From Clostridium culturomicium (GTDB taxonomy: Bacteria > Bacillota > Clostridia > Clostridiales > Clostridiaceae), in NCBI RefSeq assembly GCF_000821305.1, contig NZ_CCXK01000017.1, forward strand, positions 1,460,827 through 1,524,826: a stretch of 64,000 bases of DNA. Reading direction: 5' to 3'. The stretch's first letter is position 1. The number at the start of each line of letters is the position of its first letter. Both the position numbers and the translations under genes were made by a program. This document shows positions 17,895 through 27,251 of the stretch, one piece after another. The notes under the pieces were generated by a model. The model was not told the DNA's origin and did no database searches. It saw only the letters and a list, made by a program, of their open reading frames with translations.

Positions 17895-19013
17895 ATGGAG
17901 ACTAATAAACGAAATTTAGGCATAGATTTTTTAAGGATAATTTCCATGTTTATGGTGGTTATTTTACACGTCCTTGGTAATGGCGGAGTTTTGTGGAGCA
18001 CAGTGCCTTATACCATGAATTATAATCTTGTATGGCTTTTAGAAATTCTTGCGTACTGCTCAGTGAACTGCTACGCTTTAATTACTGGATATGTTTCAAC
18101 GGATACAAAATTTAAATACTCAAGAATTATTTCTTTATGGCTTCAGGTTGCCTTTTATACAGTTACCATCACACTTCTCTTTGGTATCTTTGTGCCTAGT
18201 TCAGTTGGAAAAAGTGAAGTAATATCTGCAGTACTTCCAATGATGACAGAGCAGTATTGGTACTTCACTGCTTACTTTGGATTATTCTTTTTTATTCCAT
18301 TTTTAAATGAGCTGATGAATAAATTATCTAAGGAACAATAAAAAAAACTAATAATTACAATTATAATTGTCCTTTCACTTATTCCAACTTTTTCAATAGG
18401 AAATTTATTCAATACACCAATTGATTTATTTAACACAGGTGAAGGATACAGCATGCTTTGGCTTATGGCCTTATACATTGTAGGTGGATACTTTAAAAAG
18501 CACGGCTTCCCACAGCTAAAAAAACACAATCCTTTTGGACTTTATTATCTTTTATGTGTAATTGTCGCTTGGGTTGGAAAGCTGGTTTCAGAACGTTTTG
18601 CAGTTAAATATTTAGGACAAGCTTATTTTGCTAATGCTTTTATCGGCTACACATCTCCATTTATATTCTTCTCTGCTTTATTTTTATTCTTATACTTTGC
18701 TCAATGCAAAATTAAAGGCGGAGTCATTAAGAAAGCAATACTACTCCTAGGACCAGCTTCCTTTGGAGTATACTTAATTCACGTACAGCCTTTAGTATGG
18801 GACCATATTATCTCTAATAGATTTGCTCCTTACTCTAATTTCCCAGGAGCTAAACTGGTGATTTACGTACTAATTACTGCCGCTTTAATTTATATCAGCT
18901 GTTCAATGATTGATTTACTAAGAATACAATTATTTAAGCTTTTAAGGATTAATAAATTCTCTACTTCAATGGAAAATCAAATAAGTAAAGTGTTTAAGAA
19001 AATTTTTAAATAA
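17895..19013 (+). pseudogene. Acyltransferase 3 family gene interrupted by an in-frame stop
   Basis: The frame opens with a good site (AGGAGGAGTTCTTT then ATG) and encodes a polytopic acyltransferase beginning NLGIDFLRIISMFMVVILHV, the family's first helix with its His. It stops at TAA 18339-18341 after LSKEQ. Reading on in the same frame gives KKLIITIIIVLSLIPTF and a normal C-terminal half to 19013 (372 codons in all). Family members usually have an aromatic residue here, so a Tyr codon changed to TAA is the simplest explanation. No indel is needed. A second ATG at 18453 lacks a binding site. If restored, it would O-acylate surface glycan. A sequencing error is possible. Confidence 0.8.
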
Positions 19014-19016
19014 TAG

Positions 19017-19051
19017 AAAGCGTTTTGCAGCTTTATTCTGCAAAACGCTTT
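19017..19051. terminator. Bidirectional terminator between acyltransferase and licD
   Basis: AAAGCGTTTTGCAG and its exact complement flank a seven-base loop, with a T run on the plus-strand side. It separates two convergent genes. Confidence 0.85.
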
Positions 19052-19054
19052 TTC

Positions 19055-19957
19055 CTATTGACCTAAGTTAATTTCATTATTAACCTCAATTGTAGTATAG
19101 TTATCGTCCTTACCTTCGTAAGCTTTGTAGTTCTTGTCCCCATAAAACAGTCCATGAGCAATTCTCTGTGATTCATCTGGAAGAGACATATAATCACCAT
19201 ACAAAGTCTTTAGAATTGCATCTGGATCGTTCGGAATCATAAATTCAGCTTGCCCAAATTTATGATACTTCACTGGGAAGAACTGCTCCTTTGTGTACAT
19301 ATCTTTTAATATATCATCTAATCCTGTTGTAACCTGTGGATTTGATGATTTATCATTTTCACGTACTAATTCAACTTTAGATTGAATATAGTTATGAATT
19401 ACTCTTGCTGGTACAAGCTTAAATATAAGCTGAAGCATGATTCTTATATACTTTTTAACTCCAGAAAGTTCCTTAAATGATATTCTCATTTTTAAGGACT
19501 GAAGAAATGCACATCTCTTCTTTAGCTTGAAAAATTCCTCTGGATTATCTCCCACATAATCTAAAGGAAATATATCAATGAATCCGCCTTGATGATATTT
19601 TTTATTCCATTCTTCTATTAATGTAGTATTATCATTTCTTATCTTACAAGCCACATGAAGCATCTTAAAATGCTTATCAGTAACAACATTCTGCAAGAAA
19701 TAATTGCCCTTTAATTTTCCTGGTGCTTCCTTCAAGAACTTCTCATAGTCCTTTCTAAACATCCATACATCTACATCATCATCCCATGGAATAAAGCCAT
19801 CATGTCTTATTGCCCCAAGTAAAGTACCATACCCTAAAAAGTATGTACACCCAATTTCTTTACATACTCTGTCAAATTCATTCAAGTCCCCCAATAGACT
19901 TTCTTGCATTTCTTCCAAGGAAATCGACTGATACTTTCCTAAATCCTTCTTATTCAA
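19055..19957 (-). CDS. licD: LicD-family phosphotransferase
   Basis: A 300-residue LicD protein with the signature YFLGYGTLLGAIRH followed by GFIPWDDDVDVWM (residues 38-65), the nucleotidyltransferase-fold site with its aspartates. The family moves a phospho-amine or phosphosugar group (phosphocholine from CDP-choline in pneumococcus) onto a glycan. Here it is the natural partner for the LicC-like enzymes at 15563 and 10902. The start is TTG at 19955-19957 after GGGGTGG. It is the last gene of the long operon that begins at 29212. The transferred group is not shown by sequence. Confidence 0.92.
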   Translation of the reverse strand: MNKKDLGKYQSISLEEMQESLLGDLNEFDRVCKEIGCTYFLGYGTLLGAIRHDGFIPWDDDVDVWMFRKDYEKFLKEAPGKLKGNYFLQNVVTDKHFKMLHVACKIRNDNTTLIEEWNKKYHQGGFIDIFPLDYVGDNPEEFFKLKKRCAFLQSLKMRISFKELSGVKKYIRIMLQLIFKLVPARVIHNYIQSKVELVRENDKSSNPQVTTGLDDILKDMYTKEQFFPVKYHKFGQAEFMIPNDPDAILKTLYGDYMSLPDESQRIAHGLFYGDKNYKAYEGKDDNYTTIEVNNEINLGQ

Positions 19958-20005
19958 TTAAATCCACCCCATCTTATTTTATGTTATTTATTTTACTGCT
20001 TCGGT

Positions 20006-21460
20006 TTATTTCTTAATCTTTCTTTTTACTATATCATAAGCTTCTAATACAAAGGTGTCCTTAGAAACTACAAGATACACTACATAAATCGTTGCACATA
20101 TTGCCATTACTATGAAAATTGTTGGCCACATAGATAACCCTAACCCCCTGATATATGTTGCAATTGGGAAAAAAGTTAAACTTACAGTTAAATAACCAAT
20201 AATTCTTTTTGTTAAAAGCTTATACTCAACATGTACTTTGGCTTTTGTATAGAAATAACTAAATGTTGTAAATAGCAATACAGACAGCGCTGTTGTTACT
20301 AAGGCAGAAACTGGTGTAAGCTTACCTAATATTAGTAAGGTAGTATTAAATATTGCGTTCAATATACCAAATACTAAAAGGAATAAGGTTAATGGCTTTT
20401 CCATTGAATTCAAATACATTACAAGGTTAATTACTATTGATTGGAATCCATAGATAATCCTCGCAAAGCCTGCAGCTATAAGCACTGGATATATATATGT
20501 ATATTTACCTTTAGAGTAAAACTCCATAATTTCAATAGCTAAAGCCGACATTCCAATAGACATTGGAATCACTATTAACATATAATTATTTATTGTTTTA
20601 TTTAATAGTTCCTTATACTGCTCCTTATCATTACTACCAATATAAGAAGATAATCTTGGTATAACAACTGAAATAAGTGCTAAAGGAACTGCAGCAATCA
20701 TTCCTACTAAAGTTGTAGGTAATGTATATTCTGTAACAGAAATATCACTGACAAAATTTCCTAACATAACTTTATCCAACTGAGTATATAGTATCTCAAC
20801 ATTTGCAATAAGAAAAGCAACAAATAATGGAATAAAGTGATGTTTAATTTTAACACCCTTGAAATTAAAGCGAACAGTTCGTTTTATGTAAAAATAACTA
20901 ATTATGTTGTTTAATAATACCGTCATTGATACAACAATTGAATACGGTAAAATATCTTCTGGCTTCCTAACAAATACTAGTATAGAAATCAAGTATAATG
21001 TACGCACAATTATCGTTTTCTTTGTAATGAACACATAATCTTCATTTGCTTCATTTACAAACTCAATGTAAAATACTTGAGCAACAATTTGAATTATCAT
21101 TGTAAAATACAGAAATAACTCAATTTTAGATTCTGACCTTAAGAAAGCATAGGCAACATATATTATTACCATCACTATGTTACTGATAATTCCAGTTAAA
21201 AATAGACTTGTAAATAATTTATCTCTTTTTTCAGGATTATCTCTAACCCTACTTATTTCCCTTAAACCATAATTATATATTCCAAAAGCACCAATTACTA
21301 AAAATATACTAAACTCAGCAAATATTTTATTGTAGGACGCATATAAATCCTTGGATAGTAATCCCGTAATATATGGTCCGATAATTAATGGCACCAATAA
21401 ATTAAAAATATTTAATATAGCTTTATAAAAACCATTCTTAGCTACAGATTTTTGTTTCAT
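20006..21460 (-). CDS. Wzx-type polysaccharide flippase, copy 1
   Basis: A 484-residue MATE/MVF-superfamily exporter with about 14 membrane helices, starting KNGFYKAILNIFNLLVPLIIGPYI as Wzx and RfbX proteins do. It should flip undecaprenyl-linked repeat units to the outer face for polymerisation. TTAGGAG precedes the ATG. It lies between the UDP-GlcNAc 2-epimerase gene and licD. A second flippase is at 40411. Confidence 0.93.
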   Translation of the reverse strand: MKQKSVAKNGFYKAILNIFNLLVPLIIGPYITGLLSKDLYASYNKIFAEFSIFLVIGAFGIYNYGLREISRVRDNPEKRDKLFTSLFLTGIISNIVMVIIYVAYAFLRSESKIELFLYFTMIIQIVAQVFYIEFVNEANEDYVFITKKTIIVRTLYLISILVFVRKPEDILPYSIVVSMTVLLNNIISYFYIKRTVRFNFKGVKIKHHFIPLFVAFLIANVEILYTQLDKVMLGNFVSDISVTEYTLPTTLVGMIAAVPLALISVVIPRLSSYIGSNDKEQYKELLNKTINNYMLIVIPMSIGMSALAIEIMEFYSKGKYTYIYPVLIAAGFARIIYGFQSIVINLVMYLNSMEKPLTLFLLVFGILNAIFNTTLLILGKLTPVSALVTTALSVLLFTTFSYFYTKAKVHVEYKLLTKRIIGYLTVSLTFFPIATYIRGLGLSMWPTIFIVMAICATIYVVYLVVSKDTFVLEAYDIVKRKIKK

Positions 21461-21537
21461 AATTAACTCCTAACCTTCTTTATAACAACACTTTTAAAGC
21501 TGCTATGCTAAAGAATACTACAACGAAATCCGTAAAG

Positions 21538-21645
21538 AAACTCCATCTCATACTTATTGGAAGGAGTAAGTTATACTATATCCAATCAAAGATGCACACA
21601 GTGGAAGTTCTGCTACACAAATCAAAGATCTGGAGCATCACTTCT
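21538..21645 (-). repeat. Dispersed paired-hairpin repeat, copy B
   Basis: Read on the minus strand: a diverged ATCTTTGATTTG palindrome, then about 40 bases shared with copy D (AGCAGAACTTCCAC, TGCATCTTTGATT), then AACTTACTCCTTC...GATGGAGTTTC. The second stem has one mismatch. It fills the gap between the flippase and wecB genes inside the operon. Confidence 0.7.
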
Positions 21646-21665
21646 GAATTATAACTTCTAAACTC

Positions 21666-22772
21666 TTACTGAAATTTCTTTATAATTTCATCTACAATTC
21701 GTTTGCTTGCAAATCCATCTCCATATGGATTTGAAGCCTTACTCATTCTTTCATATTCTTTTTCATTACTCAATAAGTCATTTAAAATATTGTATATATT
21801 TTCCTCATTAGTTCCTGCCAATTTTAAGGTTCCTGCTTCCACTCCTTCTGGACGCTCTGTTGTATCTCGGAGTACTATTACAGGCTTTCCTAAAGATGGT
21901 GCCTCTTCTTGAACTCCACCACTGTCAGTTAAGATTAAATAGGTTTTATTCATTATATTATGGAAATCAAATACATCTAATGGCTCAATAAGTTTAACCC
22001 TGTCACAATCTCCAAAATGTTCTTTTGCCGCTGCAACAACTAAAGGATTCATATGTACTGGGTAAACCACCTTCACATCTTCATATTCATCTACAACTCT
22101 TCTAATCGCTTTAAACATATGTTGCATTGGCTCTCCAAGATTTTCTCTACGGTGTGCAGTTAAAAGTATTAGTCTGCTTCCCTTTGACCATTCAATTACT
22201 TCATGGCTATAATCTTCTTTAACTGTTGTTTTTAAAGCATCTATAACTGTGTTTCCAGTCACATAGATTGTAGCCGGATCCTTTTTTTCTTGTAAAAGGT
22301 TAGCCTTGCTTTTTTCTGTTGGAACAAAGTTCATATCTGATACAACGCCAACGAATTGCCTGTTTGCTTCCTCTGGGAATGGAGAATACTTATTGTAAGT
22401 TCTTAGACCTGCTTCAACGTGTCCAACTGCAACCTGTTGGTAAAAAGCAGCCAGAGCCCCTGCAAAGGTTGTTGTTGTATCTCCATGGACTAAAACTATA
22501 TCAGGCTTTTCTTTAATAATGACTTCTTCAATACCCTTTAGAACATTTACAGTGATATCTGTAAGGGTCTGCCCTTGTTTCATTATATTCAAATCATAAT
22601 CTGGCTTTATATCAAAGGTATGAAGCACTTGGTCAAGCATCTGTCTATGCTGTGCAGTAACACATACGATGGTTTCTATTTCTTTTCTTCCTTGAAGCTC
22701 CTTAACAACGGGAGCCATTTTAATGGTTTCAGGACGAGTACCGAAGATTGTCATGACTTTTATAGTCTTCAT
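21666..22772 (-). CDS. wecB: UDP-N-acetylglucosamine 2-epimerase (non-hydrolysing)
   Basis: A 368-residue WecB/MnaA enzyme interconverting UDP-GlcNAc and UDP-ManNAc. Family motifs are clear: MTIFGTRPETIKMAPVV at the N-terminus, GHVEAGLRTY, FPEEANRQF, TAHRREN, and TDSGGVQEEAPSLGKPV with RPEG near the end. Its ATG overlaps the stop of the upstream TagA-like gene by one base (TAATG), so translation is coupled. The pair suggests ManNAc is added early to the lipid-linked glycan, as in teichoic acid linkage units. Confidence 0.96.
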   Translation of the reverse strand: MKTIKVMTIFGTRPETIKMAPVVKELQGRKEIETIVCVTAQHRQMLDQVLHTFDIKPDYDLNIMKQGQTLTDITVNVLKGIEEVIIKEKPDIVLVHGDTTTTFAGALAAFYQQVAVGHVEAGLRTYNKYSPFPEEANRQFVGVVSDMNFVPTEKSKANLLQEKKDPATIYVTGNTVIDALKTTVKEDYSHEVIEWSKGSRLILLTAHRRENLGEPMQHMFKAIRRVVDEYEDVKVVYPVHMNPLVVAAAKEHFGDCDRVKLIEPLDVFDFHNIMNKTYLILTDSGGVQEEAPSLGKPVIVLRDTTERPEGVEAGTLKLAGTNEENIYNILNDLLSNEKEYERMSKASNPYGDGFASKRIVDEIIKKFQ

Positions 22773-23494
22773 TATTTTCCCTCCTGTTTTAATTTATTTA
22801 TTATTTTTATAAACTTTACATTACTCTTATAAAACCTTCCAAATCTCTTTGGTTCTTTTCCAATACGATAAAGCCATTCAAGGTTTAATTTAATAAATAT
22901 CTCTGGAGCTCTTTTCTTTGTTCCACTAAGAACATCAAAGCTTCCTCCAACCCCAACACAAATTCCTTTATCTAGTTTATTATAATACTTATTAATCAGT
23001 ATTTCCTGACGAGGTATTCCTAATGCAACTAGGACTATATCCGGCTGCTTTTCAAGTATATCCTTAAACACTTCATCTTCATCATTATTATAGCCATCTC
23101 TTGCTCCTGCGATAATTAAATTGGGATAATCCTTTTTTAACTTCGCTACAAGAGCGTCAAGTACTTCTGGCTTTGCACCATATAAATATACTGATTTGTT
23201 ATTCTTATTTCCTTCTTCTAAAAGCTTCTTTGCAATGTCTACCCCTGTTATACGCTCATTCACATTCCTACCTATGGCTGAAAGAGCCTTAACAACACCT
23301 ATTCCATCTGGGGTGATTGTAACCTCATCCTTTTTTAATATATCATGAAACTCTGGATTGTTCACACCAATCATCAATGTTTCAGGATTTGCAGTTACAA
23401 TAAACATCTTATTTTCACTTTTTAAATTATCTTCTATTATCTCAAAGAATTCCCTTTGACTTTTATTATAAACTTTTTCTAATAGTTGTTTCAT
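22772..23494 (-). CDS. tagA: WecG/TagA/CpsF-family glycosyltransferase
   Basis: About 240 residues of the GT26 fold. Typical motifs are TANPETLMIGVNNPEF, TPDGIGVV with the probable catalytic Asp, RITGVDI, YLYGAKPEV, and RQEILI followed by GVGGSFDVLSGTKKRAPE. It usually adds ManNAc (TagA) or ManNAcA (WecG) to GlcNAc on undecaprenyl diphosphate; the adjacent WecB supplies UDP-ManNAc. The start at 23494 follows GGGAGAT; an ATG at 23509 lies just upstream of that site. Confidence 0.94.
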   Translation of the reverse strand: MKQLLEKVYNKSQREFFEIIEDNLKSENKMFIVTANPETLMIGVNNPEFHDILKKDEVTITPDGIGVVKALSAIGRNVNERITGVDIAKKLLEEGNKNNKSVYLYGAKPEVLDALVAKLKKDYPNLIIAGARDGYNNDEDEVFKDILEKQPDIVLVALGIPRQEILINKYYNKLDKGICVGVGGSFDVLSGTKKRAPEIFIKLNLEWLYRIGKEPKRFGRFYKSNVKFIKIINKLKQEGK

Positions 23495-23515
23495 AATATC
23501 TCCCATCACTTTACA

Positions 23516-24565
23516 TTAAAATGTCTTATTTACATTAAGCTCATTCTCATATGGAAAGTCATAAATGTATTCAGGTAATAATTCAGCTATTAATTTACCT
23601 TCTTTTCTGTACTGATCGTTAGCTCTAAACAGCTGAGTATTATTTATAGAAAGCTCCGGTTTAAACTTCTCTTTTTTGCGAACATGAGCTTCTTCTGATA
23701 ATCCTAAAAAAGTGCTAATGTTTTTTACACTTTCGTCGTAATTATATATAAGGTCTTCAAACCTGATATATAGAACCTTATCACTGTCCGTTCTTCTCTC
23801 CATTTCTCTAAGAAGTCTATATTGTTTACAAAACTCTTTCACATCTGTTGAGAATGGAACTGATTCATTCTTTGAAGGCCAGATATACTTATTTATTATA
23901 AATACATCTCTTGGATCTCTTGCCACAACAAAAGCCTTTAAATTTGAATCAAAATAATTATCTATTCTATGTACATTTTGTGGCAGTAAAAGCTGGTCTA
24001 AAATGATGTTATGGTCATTAACCCCCATCATATCAAAAACCTTTTCTAAATATATCTTTGCTTTTTCATAGAACTCCTCTGGTTTTACATATGAAAGCCA
24101 AATTTCAGGATAAAGCAGTGGTTTCTTTAGTTTCACCTTTTTTAAGGTAACTGTAGAAACCAGCTTATTTAATATTAATTGAAAAAACATTTTAGTATTA
24201 ACATTTTCTTGATAGTACCAATAGTAATCTGGTTTACATTGAATCAAGCTATCTATAAATTCCTTTGTAACTGATAGGAATTGTTCACCAACAATATCTT
24301 TATAGTGACCTACCCACCAGTATTTTTTATCATATAACTGCTTCATAGTATCGTAAAAGCTATGCAAAGCTTCATCACTACGAAGAGTATTGTTTCCTAT
24401 CAAAAGCTTGTCTTCCAGGTCAAATACTCCATTGGGGCAATGTAAAAACATATATTCAAAGGTTCCTGCTTTAGCTTCATATCCCTCAAATTCTGATATT
24501 AGATCTGTTATTGCTGATGAACCTGATCCCATGTATCCAATAGGAACAATAATATTATTTTTCAT
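23516..24565 (-). CDS. PAPS-dependent sulfotransferase family protein
   Basis: A 349-residue protein with both PAPS-binding elements: a 5'-phosphosulfate loop at the N-terminus (IVPIGYMGSGSSAITDLI) and a 3'-phosphate motif near residue 217 (FVVARDPRDVFI), followed by RFEDLIYNYDESVKNI as in many sulfotransferases. It may sulfate a sugar of the surface polysaccharide. Such genes are uncommon in clostridia. No PAPS synthesis gene is in the window. It sits inside the flippase/polymerase operon, so it probably acts on the same glycan. The acceptor is unknown and another nucleophile transfer is conceivable. Confidence 0.82.
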   Translation of the reverse strand: MKNNIIVPIGYMGSGSSAITDLISEFEGYEAKAGTFEYMFLHCPNGVFDLEDKLLIGNNTLRSDEALHSFYDTMKQLYDKKYWWVGHYKDIVGEQFLSVTKEFIDSLIQCKPDYYWYYQENVNTKMFFQLILNKLVSTVTLKKVKLKKPLLYPEIWLSYVKPEEFYEKAKIYLEKVFDMMGVNDHNIILDQLLLPQNVHRIDNYFDSNLKAFVVARDPRDVFIINKYIWPSKNESVPFSTDVKEFCKQYRLLREMERRTDSDKVLYIRFEDLIYNYDESVKNISTFLGLSEEAHVRKKEKFKPELSINNTQLFRANDQYRKEGKLIAELLPEYIYDFPYENELNVNKTF

Positions 24566-24605
24566 ATTTAAAATTCCCTTCTAATTAAAACTTTAAAACC
24601 TCATT

Positions 24606-26072
24606 CTACTTGTATTTCTTCAAGCCTAAGTATGGATTCACGCCATTTTCAATAACTGTAATACTGTAAACCACAGCTAGCATCATTGAAAGGTAGATTG
24701 ATACGTTTGGTCTTTCCACAAGATATCCTGATAAAAGTGATGAACCAAGCACTAGCATAATTGCTATTCCAACAAGTCCTGTTTCCACCGTAAATACATT
24801 TTTAAAGTTTTTAATTAAGGCAACTAAAGCTAACACTGCAAAATATGCAATAAACAGAACATATAAACCAAAGCCTATATATCCATTAAAGTATAATAAG
24901 ATTGGTAAATCATTTTCAGGCATATATACGCTGCCATTTAAATTTACAGTAGCACTTTCATATCCAACTAACTTAGTTAAAAAATCCTGTTGCTCCCATT
25001 TTATTCTTGCAATAGTTTGTTTATACAATCTATTGTTACCAAGCTGTTCAGCTTCTGTTGTATAATCATATTCCTCAAGGAACTTTTCAAATCCAAATTC
25101 ATCAATGGCATCCTTATACATCCAAAGATATGGTTCATAAATCTTTTTATACTGATTTAGAGTATATGGCTTTCCTGGAATTTCTTTATCCTCACCATAC
25201 TCCATCTTTAATTCGGAGTTATTTATGCTGGCATTAATCTTTTCTTGCTCTGCTTCAAAACCTGCATGCATTTTATCTTTTTCATTTACCATAGGAGATA
25301 TATTAAAGAAACCTCCACAGATAAGCATAACTAAAACTAAGGTTGTGTAATATATCCAGCTTTTCTCTTTATTAAATACAAGTAATACCAATATCCCTAT
25401 TGCAATAATAAAAATCGAGAAAAATGTAACTCTAGTACCACTTGAGAATAAAAGTCCAAATCCAAAAAATGCTCCCATTATAAATATAAACTTATTTCTT
25501 GTTCTATAGGTAAATAATAAAGTCATGCACACAAGCACAGTTACAATTATGCTTTGAGCATTTCCTGAATAAAACCATCCCTTTATTCCTACACCATAAT
25601 ACATATAGTCTGGTGTATTTGTTATATAAGATAGACATATAACACCTATTACTATTACAAAAGCTAGACAACATCCTTCATATATGGCTTTCTTTGTATT
25701 CTTATTTTTCCTCAAGAAAGTTATAAAGGAAAGTGTTAATGCTGGCATTTGAGCCACCCTTATAAATAAAGCTATATCTGAAAATAGGCTAATATACCCA
25801 ATTCTAAATCCATTTATCATATGTAATGCCCAAAATGCTGCCATTACACCATAAAACACAAAATAAAACTTTTTATTATCCGATATTATAAACGAATAAA
25901 TTACAATTACTCCAAGCATTAAGATACGCAAAATAGTGGTTATTGAGGTATTATCTCCTTTTATTAACCAATAAGACAATACATCCAACATTGGCTGTAT
26001 AATAATCAACATCATAACGAAAGATGCTGCATATTTGCTTAAATTCTCTCTTGTATCTATATTATTCTTCAT
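24606..26072 (-). CDS. Wzy-type polysaccharide polymerase candidate, copy 1
   Basis: A 488-residue integral membrane protein with roughly 11 helices and a large hydrophilic loop (about residues 265-385), the layout of O-antigen polymerases and ligases. Sequence motifs are weak, as is usual. TRVTFFSIFIIAIGILVLL lies before the loop. It lies between sulfotransferase and GT genes in an operon that also has a flippase, which supports a polymerase role. AGGAG precedes the ATG. Confidence 0.8.
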   Translation of the reverse strand: MKNNIDTRENLSKYAASFVMMLIIIQPMLDVLSYWLIKGDNTSITTILRILMLGVIVIYSFIISDNKKFYFVFYGVMAAFWALHMINGFRIGYISLFSDIALFIRVAQMPALTLSFITFLRKNKNTKKAIYEGCCLAFVIVIGVICLSYITNTPDYMYYGVGIKGWFYSGNAQSIIVTVLVCMTLLFTYRTRNKFIFIMGAFFGFGLLFSSGTRVTFFSIFIIAIGILVLLVFNKEKSWIYYTTLVLVMLICGGFFNISPMVNEKDKMHAGFEAEQEKINASINNSELKMEYGEDKEIPGKPYTLNQYKKIYEPYLWMYKDAIDEFGFEKFLEEYDYTTEAEQLGNNRLYKQTIARIKWEQQDFLTKLVGYESATVNLNGSVYMPENDLPILLYFNGYIGFGLYVLFIAYFAVLALVALIKNFKNVFTVETGLVGIAIMLVLGSSLLSGYLVERPNVSIYLSMMLAVVYSITVIENGVNPYLGLKKYK

Positions 26073-26093
26073 ACAGTTAAATACTCCTTTGCT

Positions 26094-27224
26094 TTATAGG
26101 ATTTCAATCCATTTTTCCAGGATTTTATCCTTCATAAATTCCTTTGACTTAACCTTAGCATTCTGACTAAGTTCATTTCTTAAATTTTCATCTTTCATTA
26201 ACTTAATTAACTGATTTGCATATTGCTCTAGTTCTTTATCCGGAATCAAGTATCCCTCTTTACCGTCCTCGATAATTGCTCTAGGACCTACCCTCACATC
26301 AAAGGCTACAATTGGTGTGCTACACATTAGTGCTTCAATTAAAACAAAAGGAAATCCCTCTGAATGTGAAGTCATTGCAAAAACACCTGATTTAGACATC
26401 TCTTTCATTGTTTCCTCATGATTTAGCATTCCCGTTAATTCAACAGAGTTATTTAAATCTAATTCATTGATTTTTCCCTTAATAGAAGCTTCCTCTTCGC
26501 CTCCACCAATAATTTTCAATTTCCACTCTGGACATTCTTTACTTACAATTGCCCATATGTCAAGAAGCCTGTCAAATCCCTTTACACTATGTAATCTCCC
26601 AACTGCTACAACTTGCTTCTCTTTATGCAGATTTTCAATTTCTTCTTCTTCTAAAAAATTCGGTATGCATAAACACTTTGTTTTATCATTATGTCCCTTT
26701 AGCATTTCCTCTACTTCATCCCTTAAAAGTTCTGTTAAAAGCACAAAATAATCAATATTAGAATAATTATTTTGAAAATCCTTTATAAGGTTTCCATCAA
26801 ATTTATGATCATGATGCAGCTGTGCAACCTTATTAACCTGTTCTTTTCCATACTTTGAAAGAAGTACGCTATGCTCATTTCTCGTTGATAATATTGTTCC
26901 ATTTTCAATATTCTTTATTGCTTTAGCCATGGAACTTTTCTTTTCTCTAAGGACTCTTACTGAATATAAGCCTTCCTTTAATATGTTGATTATGTTTTTC
27001 TCTTTAACTGCTGCTTTAAACTCATCCTTGTTAGGCTTTAAATCCGTAAGATATGTAATCTTAACTTTAGGGTCTATTGAATATGAAGGCTCCCCAAGAT
27101 TATAAGAGCAAAGGATTTCCACCTCATAGCCCTTTTCCACTAAAGCATTTGCAATTAAGCTTATGGACATTTCAACTCCACCATGAAGAAGGTGAAGTGC
27201 TGTTATGTATATTTTTTTACTCAT
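26094..27224 (-). CDS. Glycosyltransferase family 4
   Basis: A 376-residue GT-B enzyme. The acceptor side begins LLHGGVEMSISLIANALVEKG. The donor side has VAVGRLHSVKGFDRLLDIW and SEGFPFVLIEALMCSTPIV, with the conserved E-x7-E pair. It adds one sugar to the lipid-linked repeat unit in the cytosol. GAGGTGG precedes the ATG. It is part of the operon starting at 29212. Donor and linkage cannot be assigned. Confidence 0.92.
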   Translation of the reverse strand: MSKKIYITALHLLHGGVEMSISLIANALVEKGYEVEILCSYNLGEPSYSIDPKVKITYLTDLKPNKDEFKAAVKEKNIINILKEGLYSVRVLREKKSSMAKAIKNIENGTILSTRNEHSVLLSKYGKEQVNKVAQLHHDHKFDGNLIKDFQNNYSNIDYFVLLTELLRDEVEEMLKGHNDKTKCLCIPNFLEEEEIENLHKEKQVVAVGRLHSVKGFDRLLDIWAIVSKECPEWKLKIIGGGEEEASIKGKINELDLNNSVELTGMLNHEETMKEMSKSGVFAMTSHSEGFPFVLIEALMCSTPIVAFDVRVGPRAIIEDGKEGYLIPDKELEQYANQLIKLMKDENLRNELSQNAKVKSKEFMKDKILEKWIEIL

Positions 27225-27251
27225 TGTACCACCTCTATAATTTCGCTTACC

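Noticed and set aside
18453..19013. A separate small membrane protein gene in the second half of the acyltransferase.
   Set aside because: Its ATG has no ribosome binding site and the frame continues the upstream protein exactly.
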